A DNA stretch of 64,000 nt from DASPKM01 sp035628135 (GTDB taxonomy: Bacteria; Bacteroidota; Bacteroidia; Chitinophagales; Chitinophagaceae): contig DASPKM010000006.1 in NCBI GenBank assembly GCA_035628135.1, positions 434,001 through 498,000 of the forward strand. The letters run 5' to 3'. The notes under the pieces were generated by a model that saw only the letters and a list, made by a program, of their open reading frames with translations, ran no database searches and was not told the DNA's origin. This document shows positions 7,873-17,415 of this stretch, one piece after another (position 1 is the first letter of the stretch; every line of letters starts with the position of its first letter). A program made the position numbers and the translations under genes.

Positions 7873-10800
7873 TTATCTCTTCATTACCCTTACGGTATAA
7901 TGCTTGCCATCTACAAATGCATCCAGCACATAAATGCCACGGCTAACCGCATTTTGCCCGCTGATAGCGTAGAATACCGAACCTCCGCCCGGTGCGCTGG
8001 TACGCCTGATGAGCTTTCCACTTGCGTCGAACAATGAGAAGACCACCGGCTTGGCCGGAACTCTTGCAAAGCGTACGCGTATATAATTATCGAACGGATT
8101 GGTGAGCACGAACATTTGCTGCTCAACATTATCGTTCCTTACCAAAATGGTATCGCTCACTATCAGGTATCCATCGGAGTGCAGCATCCGCACGCGGTAG
8201 TAGTTCATTTGCACTACCTCCGGATCGAAGAGGCTATAGTTAGACGGTGAAAACTTGTTGCCTGCCGCCTGTACCGTACCAATCCTGCGGAAGTCGACGC
8301 CATTGTACGACTTGTCTATCTCGAACGTGGTACTATTGATCTCTGCCGATGTAACCCAATCCAACGCAATCCGGTTGCCATCTATCTTACCGGTAAGTGT
8401 CAGCGTAGTTGGCATCCTGCCGGGTACGCCTGCGCCAAATCCGGAGAAGCCGTTATCGAAGGTATATGTCAGCGTATGTGCGGCACCGAAAGTTCCCCTG
8501 ATAGGCGTTACTACCTGCACGGTTCCCGGCCCATCGGGCTGTGGAGTCTGCGGCGTTATATTGGCGATGGCCGAAGGCACCTTTATCAGCTGGATATTAT
8601 TCCACGATTGGCCCGTTGCAGTTTCCCACCCGGTTTTTTCCGCATCGGTGTAATATAAGGTTATCTCGTACCTGCCGCTGGCATTGTTGGTGGCCGGCAC
8701 AACGCGGAAGGTTTTATTCATGATATAATTTGCCGGACTATTGCTCCAGAACCTCGATACTTCGGTGCCCGACCTGTCGATGATCACCTGTGTACAGCCA
8801 TAATTATGACCCGAAAGATTGCGCAGCCTTGCTATCAACTGGCCGGTAGCGGAATAATAATACAGGTCATTGTTGGCATGCAGGTACGAAGTGCGTTCAC
8901 TGTTCAGCGCGGTAGCAATGATAGTGCCCGTGGTATTAATGGTGAATGTAATATCGGGCCTTGCGCCGCCGCCTGAGAATATAAAACCTGCATTGGCAAT
9001 GGCGCAACCCGCGGCATTGTCGATCCTTTCAAAATGACAGCGCGGCAACCCTGATGTACCTGCAACGTTATCGGTAGCCGTACCGGTAGCATTGTCGTAA
9101 CAGGTTTCAACCAGCACGTTAGAAACGCCGTCCCAATAGAATGGCGTGGTCAGGGTAAAGGTGTTTACGCCCGCCACCGTGCTGTAATCAACCGGTCCAT
9201 ATACCGTAGTGGCGCCTGCTTCAAATGCGCCGCCATTGAGCGTAGTGGTGTTGGTGTTCTTCATTTTGATGGTAAAGCCCAGGAAGGGCGCAGTGCTGTT
9301 TTTCGCGACCACGTTAAACGCCAGCGACGTGATGTTGCCGGCTGTAAATCCTGCGGCTTCCAGCTCCGATTTCAGGTACACTATCTGTGTTCTCGAATCT
9401 GAATACTGCTGCCTGAACGGCTGCGTGAGGCTGGTATTATTAACGCCGATACTGGCAGTTACCGTACCGGGCGTAGTAGGCGCCCTGTCATCGTCGGTAA
9501 TCGTTACCGTATGTGTGTTGGCATTGCCAGGTATGGCATTGGTAGTGCCGGTTATGGCAAATGTAATAGCGAACGACTCGGTGGACTCTACTTCTTCATC
9601 ATCATATACACGCAGGTTGATGGTTTTTGAACCGGCAACCCCGCTCGCAAACACGTGCTGGTTCGAGGGGTTGGTAAAGTTGCCGTTGGTGGTAAATTCA
9701 AAATCAGGTCCGGGCGTGGCGGTGTTGCCGGCCTGGATGCTGTAAGTAACGGTTGCATCGCCCACCGGTGCGTTAACGATGCCCACATTGATCGCATAAT
9801 CTTTATAACTGCGGCAGCCTGCAGTAACCACTGTTTCTTCAGGCGCAGCGGTGGAAGTGGTAGCAAAACGAATTTCAGGTAAAACTGTAGTGGGAATGGG
9901 AGCGGTAAACAACCCACGGCCATAAGTAGACGCTGCAATGGTATTGTCGCTCGACCTTAATTTCAGCATGCTGGTGCGTACCGTGGGAAACCCTGGGTCG
10001 GGCGTCCATACCGTGCTGCTGCCATTTACGTTGTCAGTGGAGTAGATGCCTGCTTCCGTCGCAAGTATGATGCTCGTGTTGCTGCCTGGTACAAACACGG
10101 CCCAGCGCACAGGCATGTCCGGTAGATTGCCGTCGATGGCTGTCCACGATGTACCGCCATCCGAAGTAACCCAAACGTTGCTGATTCCGTAATTGGTGAA
10201 CACGGCCACCAGGTTCTGATCGGATGTGCCGGTATTGATACAGCTGATATTTCCATTGGAAAATCCTGAGCCCCGTATGTCCGTAACATTTGCGGCAATA
10301 TCCGCAGCGGTAACAACATTGGCATTGTCGAGCCTGATCAACCTTCCATTGCTCGACCCAATGAACACCCTGTTGGGGGTGTAGGGTGAAACTTTAAATG
10401 CGCTTGCATTACCACCGCCAAGCGTGGTAGTGGTCAACACGGTAGAGGCAGTCGCTGTATTTGCATTGGGCCAGCGGCGGATGGCATTGGCCCCGTTGCT
10501 GGCATACATGATATTCTGCCCATCATCATAATCAAAAGGATTCACGAACAATCCCTGCGAACTGGACAGGTTTACCGAAGACCAGGTTTGTCCTCCATTA
10601 GTGCTGCGCCGGTATTGATTGTACACATAGCTCGTAAACTGCACCTGCGGGTCTTGCTGGTTAATGTATACAAAACAACCATCGCCGCCTGTAACCTCTA
10701 TCGAATAACTAAGTCCCGGATTTTTTAATTGATGGCTGCCATTGTCCTGCGCGCCCGCAAGCAGGTAATTGCTTCCCGCTGCCGGATGAATGGCGACCGA

Positions 10801-12234
10801 ATAAAATTGTTTGATGGCAAGGTTGCGGTTCTTATCCACCCAGGTTACGCCTCCATCTCTCGACAGGAACAATCCGCCGTCGCAACCGATCAATATCCTG
10901 CTTTCCGTACCCGTGCGCCACCATTGCATAAAGTGGTGGTCGGCGTGCACATAAGGTATCGTGGTCACCCAATAAGTAACCCTGCTAACGGTTTGCCCGC
11001 TGTTGACGGAGCGGTACGCATCCAAACCTCCCATCATTATTTCACTGGTATTGGTTGGATTGATGGATAAGGTAAGGTTATACCATCCCTGGCCTCCGCC
11101 CACTCCGCTTGCATACGCAGTGGTGTTTTGTTTTGTCCACGTAGCGCCGCCATCGATGGATTTATAACAACTGTCAACATTATACGCACTGTTAACCGTA
11201 ATAGCATACAAGGTATCTGCCCTGGTTGCCAGTTCCATTCTCACGGCAGCAACAGTAGTGCCTGTCCTGATGCCGGTGCCTGCGTTCCAGCCCGAGCCTG
11301 GAAGCACGTTGGCGGGATCGCTGGTATAACGGTGATTTACTATCGTTCCCAGGTAACCGAAGCTGGCGTGCAGCTTGCCGGTTGAGCTGATCTCTATATC
11401 GGTACAAACCGAATTACTCGTAAGGCCCGTGGGCGTGATGTTCTCCCACAACACACCGCCGTTCTTTGAACGCAGCAATCCTGAAGGTTGTGCAACGGGC
11501 GTGGTAGTGGGACGCGCGGCAACATACACGTTGCCTGCGTTGTCGCAAAGTATTTTATAGTTGCGGATAAATGTTGTGGTAGAAGGCAGCCGCGTCCATG
11601 TATTGCCACTGTTAGTTGACTTCCAGACACCCGCTCCCAACACCGCATCTGCATTGCTGGTAGCTTCGCCTGTTGCGAAGTACATAATAGAAGGATTGGA
11701 CGGGTCCTGGCAAATGGAAGCGATGCCCATGTTGTCGAAATAATCATTTACGCTTTGCCAGTTGGGAATGGGTGATAAAAAATTGGTGCACTTCCAGAGT
11801 CCTCCCGTAATGCCACCCGCAAAAACAGTATTGCCAGTGGGGTCGTTGAGGGTATCGATGAGCACGGCCCTGATGCGGCCGGAAGTATAACCTCCGCCTC
11901 CGCGGATGTTACCATTGCTCGGGCCAACCGAGTCATATATCGGACCTCTTTCAACCCATAGCAATGCAGACGTGCGGTTTGCATTCTCCCTTTTTAAATT
12001 TTCAGTGTAATTGATAGCAGTTATCAACCGGTCGTAAGGAACATATCCCAATGCGGGGTCCTTCGTCATGTCGAATTCCAATTGGGCTCGTTCGGCGGGG
12101 CCGTCGTAACCTTCATCTTCTTCTTCGGTTTGATTTGCTACGGCAACTTCAGGATGCGTGGATTGTTGATGACAGGAAACAGAAAAAAAAGTGCAGATAG
12201 CTGCACATAAGAACAGCGAGTAGAATTTTCTCAT
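7873..12234 (-). CDS. Giant T9SS-secreted beta-propeller protein with Calx-beta-like domain (1453 aa)
   Basis: I start at ATG 12234, where a signal peptide begins (MRKFYSLFLCAAICTFFSVSC); the 92 codons upstream have no export signal. Residues 54-70 carry FDMTKDPALGYVPYDRL and 93-98 WVERGP, a motif pair shared with the paralogue at 34333-37269. About 100-800 form BNR/sortilin-like propeller repeats with many Asp-box-like SxDGGxTW motifs. A Calx-beta-like domain ends in TVTITDDD near 917. A further beta-domain and a YNGVDFRRIGTVQA-type segment precede the T9SS type A sorting domain (last 75 residues, starting FVLTNPFDN). Expected location is the cell surface or medium. Cys21 after FSVS looks like a lipobox, odd for a T9SS cargo. 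Function unknown; similar propellers occur in glycan-binding and sialidase-like proteins, but no sialidase catalytic set was identified. Confidence 0.85.
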   Translation of the reverse strand: MRKFYSLFLCAAICTFFSVSCHQQSTHPEVAVANQTEEEDEGYDGPAERAQLEFDMTKDPALGYVPYDRLITAINYTENLKRENANRTSALLWVERGPIYDSVGPSNGNIRGGGGYTSGRIRAVLIDTLNDPTGNTVFAGGITGGLWKCTNFLSPIPNWQSVNDYFDNMGIASICQDPSNPSIMYFATGEATSNADAVLGAGVWKSTNSGNTWTRLPSTTTFIRNYKILCDNAGNVYVAARPTTTPVAQPSGLLRSKNGGVLWENITPTGLTSNSVCTDIEISSTGKLHASFGYLGTIVNHRYTSDPANVLPGSGWNAGTGIRTGTTVAAVRMELATRADTLYAITVNSAYNVDSCYKSIDGGATWTKQNTTAYASGVGGGQGWYNLTLSINPTNTSEIMMGGLDAYRSVNSGQTVSRVTYWVTTIPYVHADHHFMQWWRTGTESRILIGCDGGLFLSRDGGVTWVDKNRNLAIKQFYSVAIHPAAGSNYLLAGAQDNGSHQLKNPGLSYSIEVTGGDGCFVYINQQDPQVQFTSYVYNQYRRSTNGGQTWSSVNLSSSQGLFVNPFDYDDGQNIMYASNGANAIRRWPNANTATASTVLTTTTLGGGNASAFKVSPYTPNRVFIGSSNGRLIRLDNANVVTAADIAANVTDIRGSGFSNGNISCINTGTSDQNLVAVFTNYGISNVWVTSDGGTSWTAIDGNLPDMPVRWAVFVPGSNTSIILATEAGIYSTDNVNGSSTVWTPDPGFPTVRTSMLKLRSSDNTIAASTYGRGLFTAPIPTTVLPEIRFATTSTAAPEETVVTAGCRSYKDYAINVGIVNAPVGDATVTYSIQAGNTATPGPDFEFTTNGNFTNPSNQHVFASGVAGSKTINLRVYDDEEVESTESFAITFAITGTTNAIPGNANTHTVTITDDDRAPTTPGTVTASIGVNNTSLTQPFRQQYSDSRTQIVYLKSELEAAGFTAGNITSLAFNVVAKNSTAPFLGFTIKMKNTNTTTLNGGAFEAGATTVYGPVDYSTVAGVNTFTLTTPFYWDGVSNVLVETCYDNATGTATDNVAGTSGLPRCHFERIDNAAGCAIANAGFIFSGGGARPDITFTINTTGTIIATALNSERTSYLHANNDLYYYSATGQLIARLRNLSGHNYGCTQVIIDRSGTEVSRFWSNSPANYIMNKTFRVVPATNNASGRYEITLYYTDAEKTGWETATGQSWNNIQLIKVPSAIANITPQTPQPDGPGTVQVVTPIRGTFGAAHTLTYTFDNGFSGFGAGVPGRMPTTLTLTGKIDGNRIALDWVTSAEINSTTFEIDKSYNGVDFRRIGTVQAAGNKFSPSNYSLFDPEVVQMNYYRVRMLHSDGYLIVSDTILVRNDNVEQQMFVLTNPFDNYIRVRFARVPAKPVVFSLFDASGKLIRRTSAPGGGSVFYAISGQNAVSRGIYVLDAFVDGKHYTVRVMKR

Positions 12235-12373
12235 ACAGTAGTTTAAGGTTTCCGAAAGATAATAGGAAATCTTAAAAGAAAACGGTTTTCCAGAGTAAAA
12301 CTGATAAGCTGGCCTGATTTTTTTATTGGTTCCCCTTGTTGCTCGTCCTTCCCGTTCACCCAAATAGAAAACC

Positions 12374-13402
12374 ATGGCGAGAATTCTACCTGTTGCAATC
12401 TTATTCCTTGTTCCCGCAATAGCGGCCTTCCCGCAGAAAAGAAACGCAAATCCCGTCCAAAATTTTAGTATCCAGCAACTTGCGAAAGGAGTATGGGCGG
12501 CCATCCACAACGATCAATATGGAAGGGCCATTTGCAACGCGGGTATTGTGGACCTCGGCGATAAAACCCTGGTATTCGATCCATTCATGAACCCGCGGGC
12601 AGCCGCTGAATTGCGGGAAACCGCCGAACAACTGACCGGCAAACCCGTGACCATCGTGGTAAACAGCCACTACCATAATGACCATACCCGTGGCAACCAG
12701 GCCTTTGCACCTTTTGCCACCATCATCAGCACCAATTATACCCGCAACCGCATGGCCGAAGTAGCACCGGAAGAGTATGCCTGGGAACGCAAACACGCAG
12801 CGAGCATGTTAAAGGCTACCCGCCAGCGCCACAACGCCGCCAATGGGTTTGAAAAACAGGAGCTGTGCCTATGGATCGGCTATTACGAAGGAATGGTGGA
12901 ATCGCTGGAAGATTTTAAAATTACGCTGCCCGACATCGTGTTCCAGGATTCGTTGTGGATATTGGGTTCCGAACGTGATGTAAAGCTCATGGAATTTAAG
13001 AACGGCCATACGGGCAGCGATGTCGTGTTGTGCATTCCTTCGGAGCGCATCGCCTTCCTGGGCGACCTGTTGTTCGTGCAACGCCATCCATGGCTGGCCG
13101 ACGGAGAGCCGGCAAGCTGGCAGGCCACTCTTAAGAATTTATACGAAGACAAATTCATGCAAACCTATGTCCCCGGTCATGGCTCGGTGTGTGAAAAAGC
13201 CGGCGTAAAAGATCTGTACGATTACCTGGGCAAAATGCAGGAGTTGGCTGCTGAAGCAGCAAAAGACACCTTGCAAACAGCTGCGCCATTACCTGCGATA
13301 CCTCCGCAATACGGCAATTGGTTTTTCGGGAGGTTTTACCAGCCCAATATGCAGTTCCTGCTCAACAATATTACACGCAGGAAAGAGACCTTGCCAGAGT
13401 AA
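12374..13402 (+). CDS. Exported metallo-beta-lactamase-fold hydrolase
   Basis: A signal peptide (about 19 residues) precedes an MBL-fold domain of the usual length. The zinc motif HxHxDH is present as H99, H101, D103, H104 in NSHYHNDHTRGN. Further ligands are likely in NGHTGSD, FLGDLLF and VPGHGS. The group resembles the exported quinoprotein relay/SoxH-like and beta-lactamase-like hydrolases; whether it cleaves beta-lactams, lactones or another ester cannot be read from the sequence. It is divergent from the giant T9SS gene, sharing a 139-base intergenic region that must hold both promoters; GAAAGATA at about 12252 could be the -7 of the minus gene. Confidence 0.85.
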   Translation: MARILPVAILFLVPAIAAFPQKRNANPVQNFSIQQLAKGVWAAIHNDQYGRAICNAGIVDLGDKTLVFDPFMNPRAAAELRETAEQLTGKPVTIVVNSHYHNDHTRGNQAFAPFATIISTNYTRNRMAEVAPEEYAWERKHAASMLKATRQRHNAANGFEKQELCLWIGYYEGMVESLEDFKITLPDIVFQDSLWILGSERDVKLMEFKNGHTGSDVVLCIPSERIAFLGDLLFVQRHPWLADGEPASWQATLKNLYEDKFMQTYVPGHGSVCEKAGVKDLYDYLGKMQELAAEAAKDTLQTAAPLPAIPPQYGNWFFGRFYQPNMQFLLNNITRRKETLPE

Positions 13403-13459
13403 AATGCTGTTAACTACTTGCAAACCGCTTGCAAAGCTATTGTTATGTGTGTGCATTTA

Positions 13460-13711
13460 TTTGGAAAAGGGGTGTTGATAGCCCCATCTTTGTGCCTGTT
13501 GAAATCGTCGCCCTTTTTAACCCCCTTACTCTAAACCGTTTTAGTCCCGTCCATTTGAAAATTACATGCAAGTACGTAAATCATGGTATCCTATGAAAAC
13601 AGCCCAAAACTTTTTCGGAAGGAACCGTCCTCTTACTACCTAACGCCCTAAACGTATTGTTTGCCCTGGCACACCTGCACGGTGAGTAACTGTGCAGGTG
13701 TAATTTTTTTT
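13460..13711 (+). ncRNA. Candidate small RNA or attenuated leader ahead of a serine hydrolase gene
   Basis: The 320-base interval 13403-13722 holds a promoter-like pair TTTG (13460-13463), 21 bases, CATCTTTG (13485-13492), then about 180 bases, then a strong terminator (13671-13711) whose T run stops 11 bases before the next ATG. A transcript of about 210 nt is implied. It contains a 25-codon frame (13566-13643, starting MQVRKSWYP) without a Shine-Dalgarno. It is either an independent small RNA or a leader in which termination controls the downstream gene. No known riboswitch core was recognised. Confidence 0.45.
13671..13711 (+). terminator. Rho-independent terminator just before a start codon
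   Basis: ACACCTGCAC (13671-13680) pairs perfectly with GTGCAGGTGT (13692-13701), followed by AATTTTTTTT. The next gene starts at 13723, so this terminator sits in its leader. Confidence 0.85.
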
Positions 13712-13722
13712 ATCTTCAACCC

Positions 13723-14964
13723 ATGAGAGCTTTTATACTGTCGCTATTGCTTGCGGCATCCCTTGTAACGCCAGGCCAGAAAAAACAAGCTGCAAAAAAT
13801 AATGCCGGCGAAAATATTTATTTCCCTCCTGCACATGCGTGGCAACACAGATCACCTGCCGAAAGCGGGTTTGACAGTGTGCAGCTGTACTTAGCGGTAC
13901 AGTTTGCGCGTGAGCGCGAAAGCAAGACCCCTCGCAACCTGGAACATGCGCATGCGATGAGCTTTGGCCGGGAACCGTTCGGTGATGGCGTGGGCCCCTT
14001 TGCAGACCGCGGCGACGCCACCGGCATCATCATACACAAAGGATATATCATTGCAGAATGGGGAGAGCCGTCGCGTGTGGATATGACATTCAGCGTTACC
14101 AAAAGTTTTCTTTCCACCGTGGTAGGACTTGCGGTTGACCAGGGATTGATCGCGAGTGTACACGATACCGTTGCGCGCTACATCCCTCCCATCGAAGTAT
14201 TCCAGCAAGGGCCGGCGGTACGTCCCGCCGAAGAATTTGGACAGCCCGCATTGCTCACGCCTTTCACGTCTACGCATAACCGAACGATCACATGGGATGT
14301 ATTGCTCCGGCAGACCAGCGACTGGGAAGGCACATTATGGGGCAAACCTGAATGGGCCGACAGGCCATCGGGCAACGCATCCGAATGGATGACGCGCAAA
14401 CGCAATGCGCCTGGCGCCGTGTACGAGTACAACGATGTACGCGTAAATGCGCTTGCACTGGCCGCCACCTGTGTATGGCGCAAACCATTGCCGCAAGTAT
14501 TAAAGACATACATCATGGACCCCATCGGCGCTTCAAATACCTGGAGATGGTATGGCTACCGCAATGCGTGGATAGTGATCGATGGGCAGCCGGTACAATC
14601 TGTAAGCGGGGGCGGCCATTGGGGCGGGGGCATGTTCATCGATGCATACGACATGGCCCGGTTCGGTTTGCTCACGTTGCACAAGGGCAACTGGAACGGC
14701 AAACAACTATTATCACAACAATGGATACAACAGGCCCGCACGCCCACAGGCCCTCAGCCTACGTACGGGTACATGAACTATTTTCTCAATACCGATAAAA
14801 AATTCTTAGCATCGGCGCCTGCCACCGCGTTTTGTCATATAGGAAATGGCACCAACGTTATTTACGTGGATCCCGAAAACCAATTAGTGATGGTTTTGCG
14901 ATGGATAGAGAACAATGCTATTAATGGAATGGTGGAAAAAGTGCTGGCGGCTATGAAGCGATAG
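13723..14964 (+). CDS. Exported beta-lactamase-fold serine hydrolase
   Basis: A signal peptide leads into a class C beta-lactamase/esterase fold of 413 residues. The SxxK motif is S124-V-T-K127 in MTFSVTKSF, and the tyrosine motif is YND in VYEYNDVR. A GGGHWGGG glycine stretch near 300 precedes the region where family members have the third (H/K-x-G) motif. These enzymes act as esterases, peptidases or transpeptidases in the periplasm; true beta-lactamase activity is unlikely to be the main role. It is one of three such hydrolases in the window (others at 23348 and 55864). Its 3' end overlaps the convergent ypdA gene by 14 bases, and its leader carries a terminator. Confidence 0.85.
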   Translation: MRAFILSLLLAASLVTPGQKKQAAKNNAGENIYFPPAHAWQHRSPAESGFDSVQLYLAVQFARERESKTPRNLEHAHAMSFGREPFGDGVGPFADRGDATGIIIHKGYIIAEWGEPSRVDMTFSVTKSFLSTVVGLAVDQGLIASVHDTVARYIPPIEVFQQGPAVRPAEEFGQPALLTPFTSTHNRTITWDVLLRQTSDWEGTLWGKPEWADRPSGNASEWMTRKRNAPGAVYEYNDVRVNALALAATCVWRKPLPQVLKTYIMDPIGASNTWRWYGYRNAWIVIDGQPVQSVSGGGHWGGGMFIDAYDMARFGLLTLHKGNWNGKQLLSQQWIQQARTPTGPQPTYGYMNYFLNTDKKFLASAPATAFCHIGNGTNVIYVDPENQLVMVLRWIENNAINGMVEKVLAAMKR

Positions 14965-15928
14965 TTGTTCTTGCCGCGATGGTTTGTACAATGCGTTCGG
15001 CGTGCTCCCTGGAATTTTCTATGAACAACCTGTGCGTGTTCATACCACCACAAATAACACCGGCCAGGTAAATATTCCGCACGTTGCTTTCATGCGTATT
15101 TTCATTGTAGAAGGGTTTCATTATTTCATCGTTCGATAATTGTATTCCCAGGTGTCGCAGGAAATCGAGATTGGGCTGGTAACCCGTCATGGCCAATACC
15201 CAGTTATTAGGAATTATTTCAACGCCCGAATGGGTCACGATCTCCACCTCATGCTCACGGATAGCAGTAACCGCCGAACTGAAATAAGCTTTGATAGAGC
15301 CTTCTTTGATGCGGTTCTCTATGTCGGGCTTCACCCAATATTTTACTCTTTCGCCGATGGCAGGCTCGCGTATCACCATGGTTACCTGCGCGCCTTTGCG
15401 CCATGTTTCCAATGCCGCATCCACGGCGGAATTATTAGCGCCAACGACGACCACTTTCTGGAATGCATAAAAATGCGGGTCCTTATAATAATGTGTGACC
15501 TTAGGTAATTCTTCGCCCGGCACATTTAATAAATAGGGAATATCGTAAAACCCTGTTGCTATGATGACGTGGCCGGCCTTGTAGGTCCGCTTTGAAGTAA
15601 TGACAGCATATTGTTTTCCTTCGGGCCTTATATCCATTACTTTTTCAAACAGGTGTATGTTAACGCGTTTGGAAGCAGCCACGCGCCGGTAATACTCGAG
15701 CGCTTCGGGCCGGGTAGGCTTTGCATTGTTGGATACAAAAGGAATATTGCCGATCTCCAATCGCTCAGGAGTAGAAAAGAAGGTCATGTTTACAGGATAA
15801 TTGTACAGGGAATTTACAAGGCATCCCTTCTCCAGCACCAGATAATCGAGCCCTGCTTTCTTTGCTTCCAAGGCACATGCCAACCCGATAGGTCCTCCGC
15901 CGACAATAATGATCGTGTATTGCTCCAA
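14951..15928 (-). CDS. ypdA: YpdA-type putative bacillithiol disulfide reductase
   Basis: A 325-residue FAD/NAD(P)-dependent oxidoreductase. It opens with TIIIVGGGPIGLACALEA (FAD-binding Rossmann turn), then the NYPVNMTFFSTPERLEIG segment characteristic of YpdA, and a second dinucleotide site VVVVGANNSAVDAA. A CxxC redox pair as in thioredoxin reductase is absent, as expected for this family. In Firmicutes, YpdA reduces bacillithiol disulfide with NADPH; bacillithiol is also known in some Bacteroidota, so a thiol-redox role in the cytoplasm fits. No bsh gene is nearby. The only usable start is TTG at 15928, because a stop in frame lies a little upstream and no ATG exists; a dispersed inverted repeat begins 7 bases before it. 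Confidence 0.85.
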   Translation of the reverse strand: MEQYTIIIVGGGPIGLACALEAKKAGLDYLVLEKGCLVNSLYNYPVNMTFFSTPERLEIGNIPFVSNNAKPTRPEALEYYRRVAASKRVNIHLFEKVMDIRPEGKQYAVITSKRTYKAGHVIIATGFYDIPYLLNVPGEELPKVTHYYKDPHFYAFQKVVVVGANNSAVDAALETWRKGAQVTMVIREPAIGERVKYWVKPDIENRIKEGSIKAYFSSAVTAIREHEVEIVTHSGVEIIPNNWVLAMTGYQPNLDFLRHLGIQLSNDEIMKPFYNENTHESNVRNIYLAGVICGGMNTHRLFIENSREHAERIVQTIAARTTIAS

Positions 15929-15934
15929 GGAATG

Positions 15935-16016
15935 TTTGTTGTTTATGGTTTATGGCTAAAAGGTCAACGCACTTACAAATATCAGCCACCAGCAACAAAC
16001 TACAAACCATAAACCC
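15935..16016. repeat. Inverted repeat with 7-bp units (GTTTATG type)
   Basis: The left arm contains two tandem GTTTATG units preceded by TTTGTT. The right arm, read on the other strand, runs GTTTATG, GTTTGTA, GTTTGTT. The arms face each other across about 37 bases, so a long hairpin can form. The layout (short tandem units, spacer, inverted units) parallels the 8-bp-unit family found four times elsewhere in the window. Confidence 0.65.
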
Positions 16017-16049
16017 CGCATACCGGCTTTTAACTTCCGGGGTTACGCC

Positions 16050-16057
16050 TTATCTTT
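16050..16057 (+). promoter_or_regulatory. Bacteroidota-type -7 element (aldolase)
   Basis: TATCTTTG, an exact TAnnTTTG match, 27 bases before the aldolase ATG. No perfect TTTG box is visible around 20 bases upstream. Confidence 0.6.
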
Positions 16058-16084
16058 GCGCTTTACCAATTGTATAAAAAAAAT

Positions 16085-17191
16085 ATGGATACTCAAGTTC
16101 AGGCAAAAAAGGGAAAAGCTTCTTCCAGCAATGACACTTCCCGTAATATTGCAAACATGCTGGGCGATAAAGCTGAATACCTTTTAAACCACACCTGCAA
16201 GACCATCGACAAAACAGGCATTCACCTGCCTTCGCCACACCACGTGGATGAAACCTGGATAAACAGCAACCGCAACAACCAGGTGCTGCGCAACCTGCAA
16301 ACGTTGCTCGACAGCGGCCGCCTCGCAGGTACCGGTTACGTATCCATTTTTCCTGTTGACCAGGGCATCGAGCACAGCGCAGGGGCATCGTTTGCACCCA
16401 ACCCCATTTATTTCGATCCTGAAAATATTATCAAGCTGGCCATCGAAGGCGGCTGTAACGGCGTAGCCTCTACCTATGGCGTGCTGGGCGTAATGAGCAG
16501 AAAGTACGCTCACAAAATTCCATTCGTGGTTAAGATCAATCACAATGAGTTCCTGAGCATGCCGAACCGGTTTGATCAAACCATGTTCGGTACCATCAAA
16601 AGCGCATGGAACATGGGCGCGATAGCTGTAGGCGCCACTATTTACTGGGGATCCGCGGAAAGCGCACGCCAGTTGAAAGAAGTTGCCGAAGCTTTTGAAA
16701 TGGCGCATGAACTGGGAATGGCCACCATACTCTGGTGCTATACGCGCAACAACGCATTTAAAGTAGACGGTGTAGACTATCATACTTCCGCAGACCTCAC
16801 GGCCCAGGCTAATCACCTGGGCGTTACCCTGCAGGCCGACATCATCAAGCAAAAACTTCCTACCAACAACGGCGGCTACCTGGCCACCAAACATGGTAAA
16901 ACGCACAAGCTGGTATACGAAAAATTAACTTCGGACCATCCCATCGATTTGTGCCGTTACCAGGTACTGAATTGCTACAGCGGCCGCGTAGGATTGATCA
17001 ACTCCGGGGGCGAAAGCAAGGGCGCCAGCGATATGGAAGAAGCCATTATGACCGCTGTGATCAATAAACGCGCAGGAGGCATGGGACTTATCTTGGGACG
17101 CAAAGCTTTTCAACGCCCGTTTGCAGATGGAGTAGATATGCTGCAGGCTATACAGGATGTATACCTCGACGAGTCCATTACAATTGCGTAG
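16085..17191 (+). CDS. fbaB: Class I fructose-bisphosphate aldolase (FbaB/DhnA type)
   Basis: Starting at the ATG at 16085 the protein has 368 residues, typical of the archaeal/FbaB-type class I aldolase. This enzyme cleaves fructose 1,6-bisphosphate to glyceraldehyde 3-phosphate and dihydroxyacetone phosphate through a lysine Schiff base, in glycolysis and gluconeogenesis. Recognisable blocks are FPVDQGIEHSAG, EGGCNGVAST, VVKINHNEF, AVGATIYWGS and CYTRNNAF; the C-terminus has GGESKGASDMEEA and GGMGLILGRKAFQRP, the phosphate-binding loops. An exact TATCTTTG promoter box precedes it and a strong terminator follows 26 bases after the stop, so it is a single-gene transcript. Confidence 0.92.
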   Translation: MDTQVQAKKGKASSSNDTSRNIANMLGDKAEYLLNHTCKTIDKTGIHLPSPHHVDETWINSNRNNQVLRNLQTLLDSGRLAGTGYVSIFPVDQGIEHSAGASFAPNPIYFDPENIIKLAIEGGCNGVASTYGVLGVMSRKYAHKIPFVVKINHNEFLSMPNRFDQTMFGTIKSAWNMGAIAVGATIYWGSAESARQLKEVAEAFEMAHELGMATILWCYTRNNAFKVDGVDYHTSADLTAQANHLGVTLQADIIKQKLPTNNGGYLATKHGKTHKLVYEKLTSDHPIDLCRYQVLNCYSGRVGLINSGGESKGASDMEEAIMTAVINKRAGGMGLILGRKAFQRPFADGVDMLQAIQDVYLDESITIA

Positions 17192-17217
17192 AACATACAC
17201 GTTAATAAAAAATCAGG

Positions 17218-17245
17218 AAGCCTTGCACCCGCAAGGCTTTTTTAT
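17218..17245 (+). terminator. Terminator of the aldolase gene
   Basis: AAGCCTTGC (17218-17226), loop ACCC, GCAAGGCTT (17231-17239), then TTTTTATT. Confidence 0.9.
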
Positions 17246-17415
17246 TACTTTGTTGTCGCGAGCCCCGGATGGGCAAACGCAGTTCCTCATTTTGAGGAAG
17301 TTATCAATAAACAAACCTTTCCTTTCCAGTATCCCCGGATGACCGTGTGCTTAACTGAAAAATCGTGGCCTGAAATATCGGCATGATTTTTTAAACCTTT
17401 AACGAAACCTTTCGC

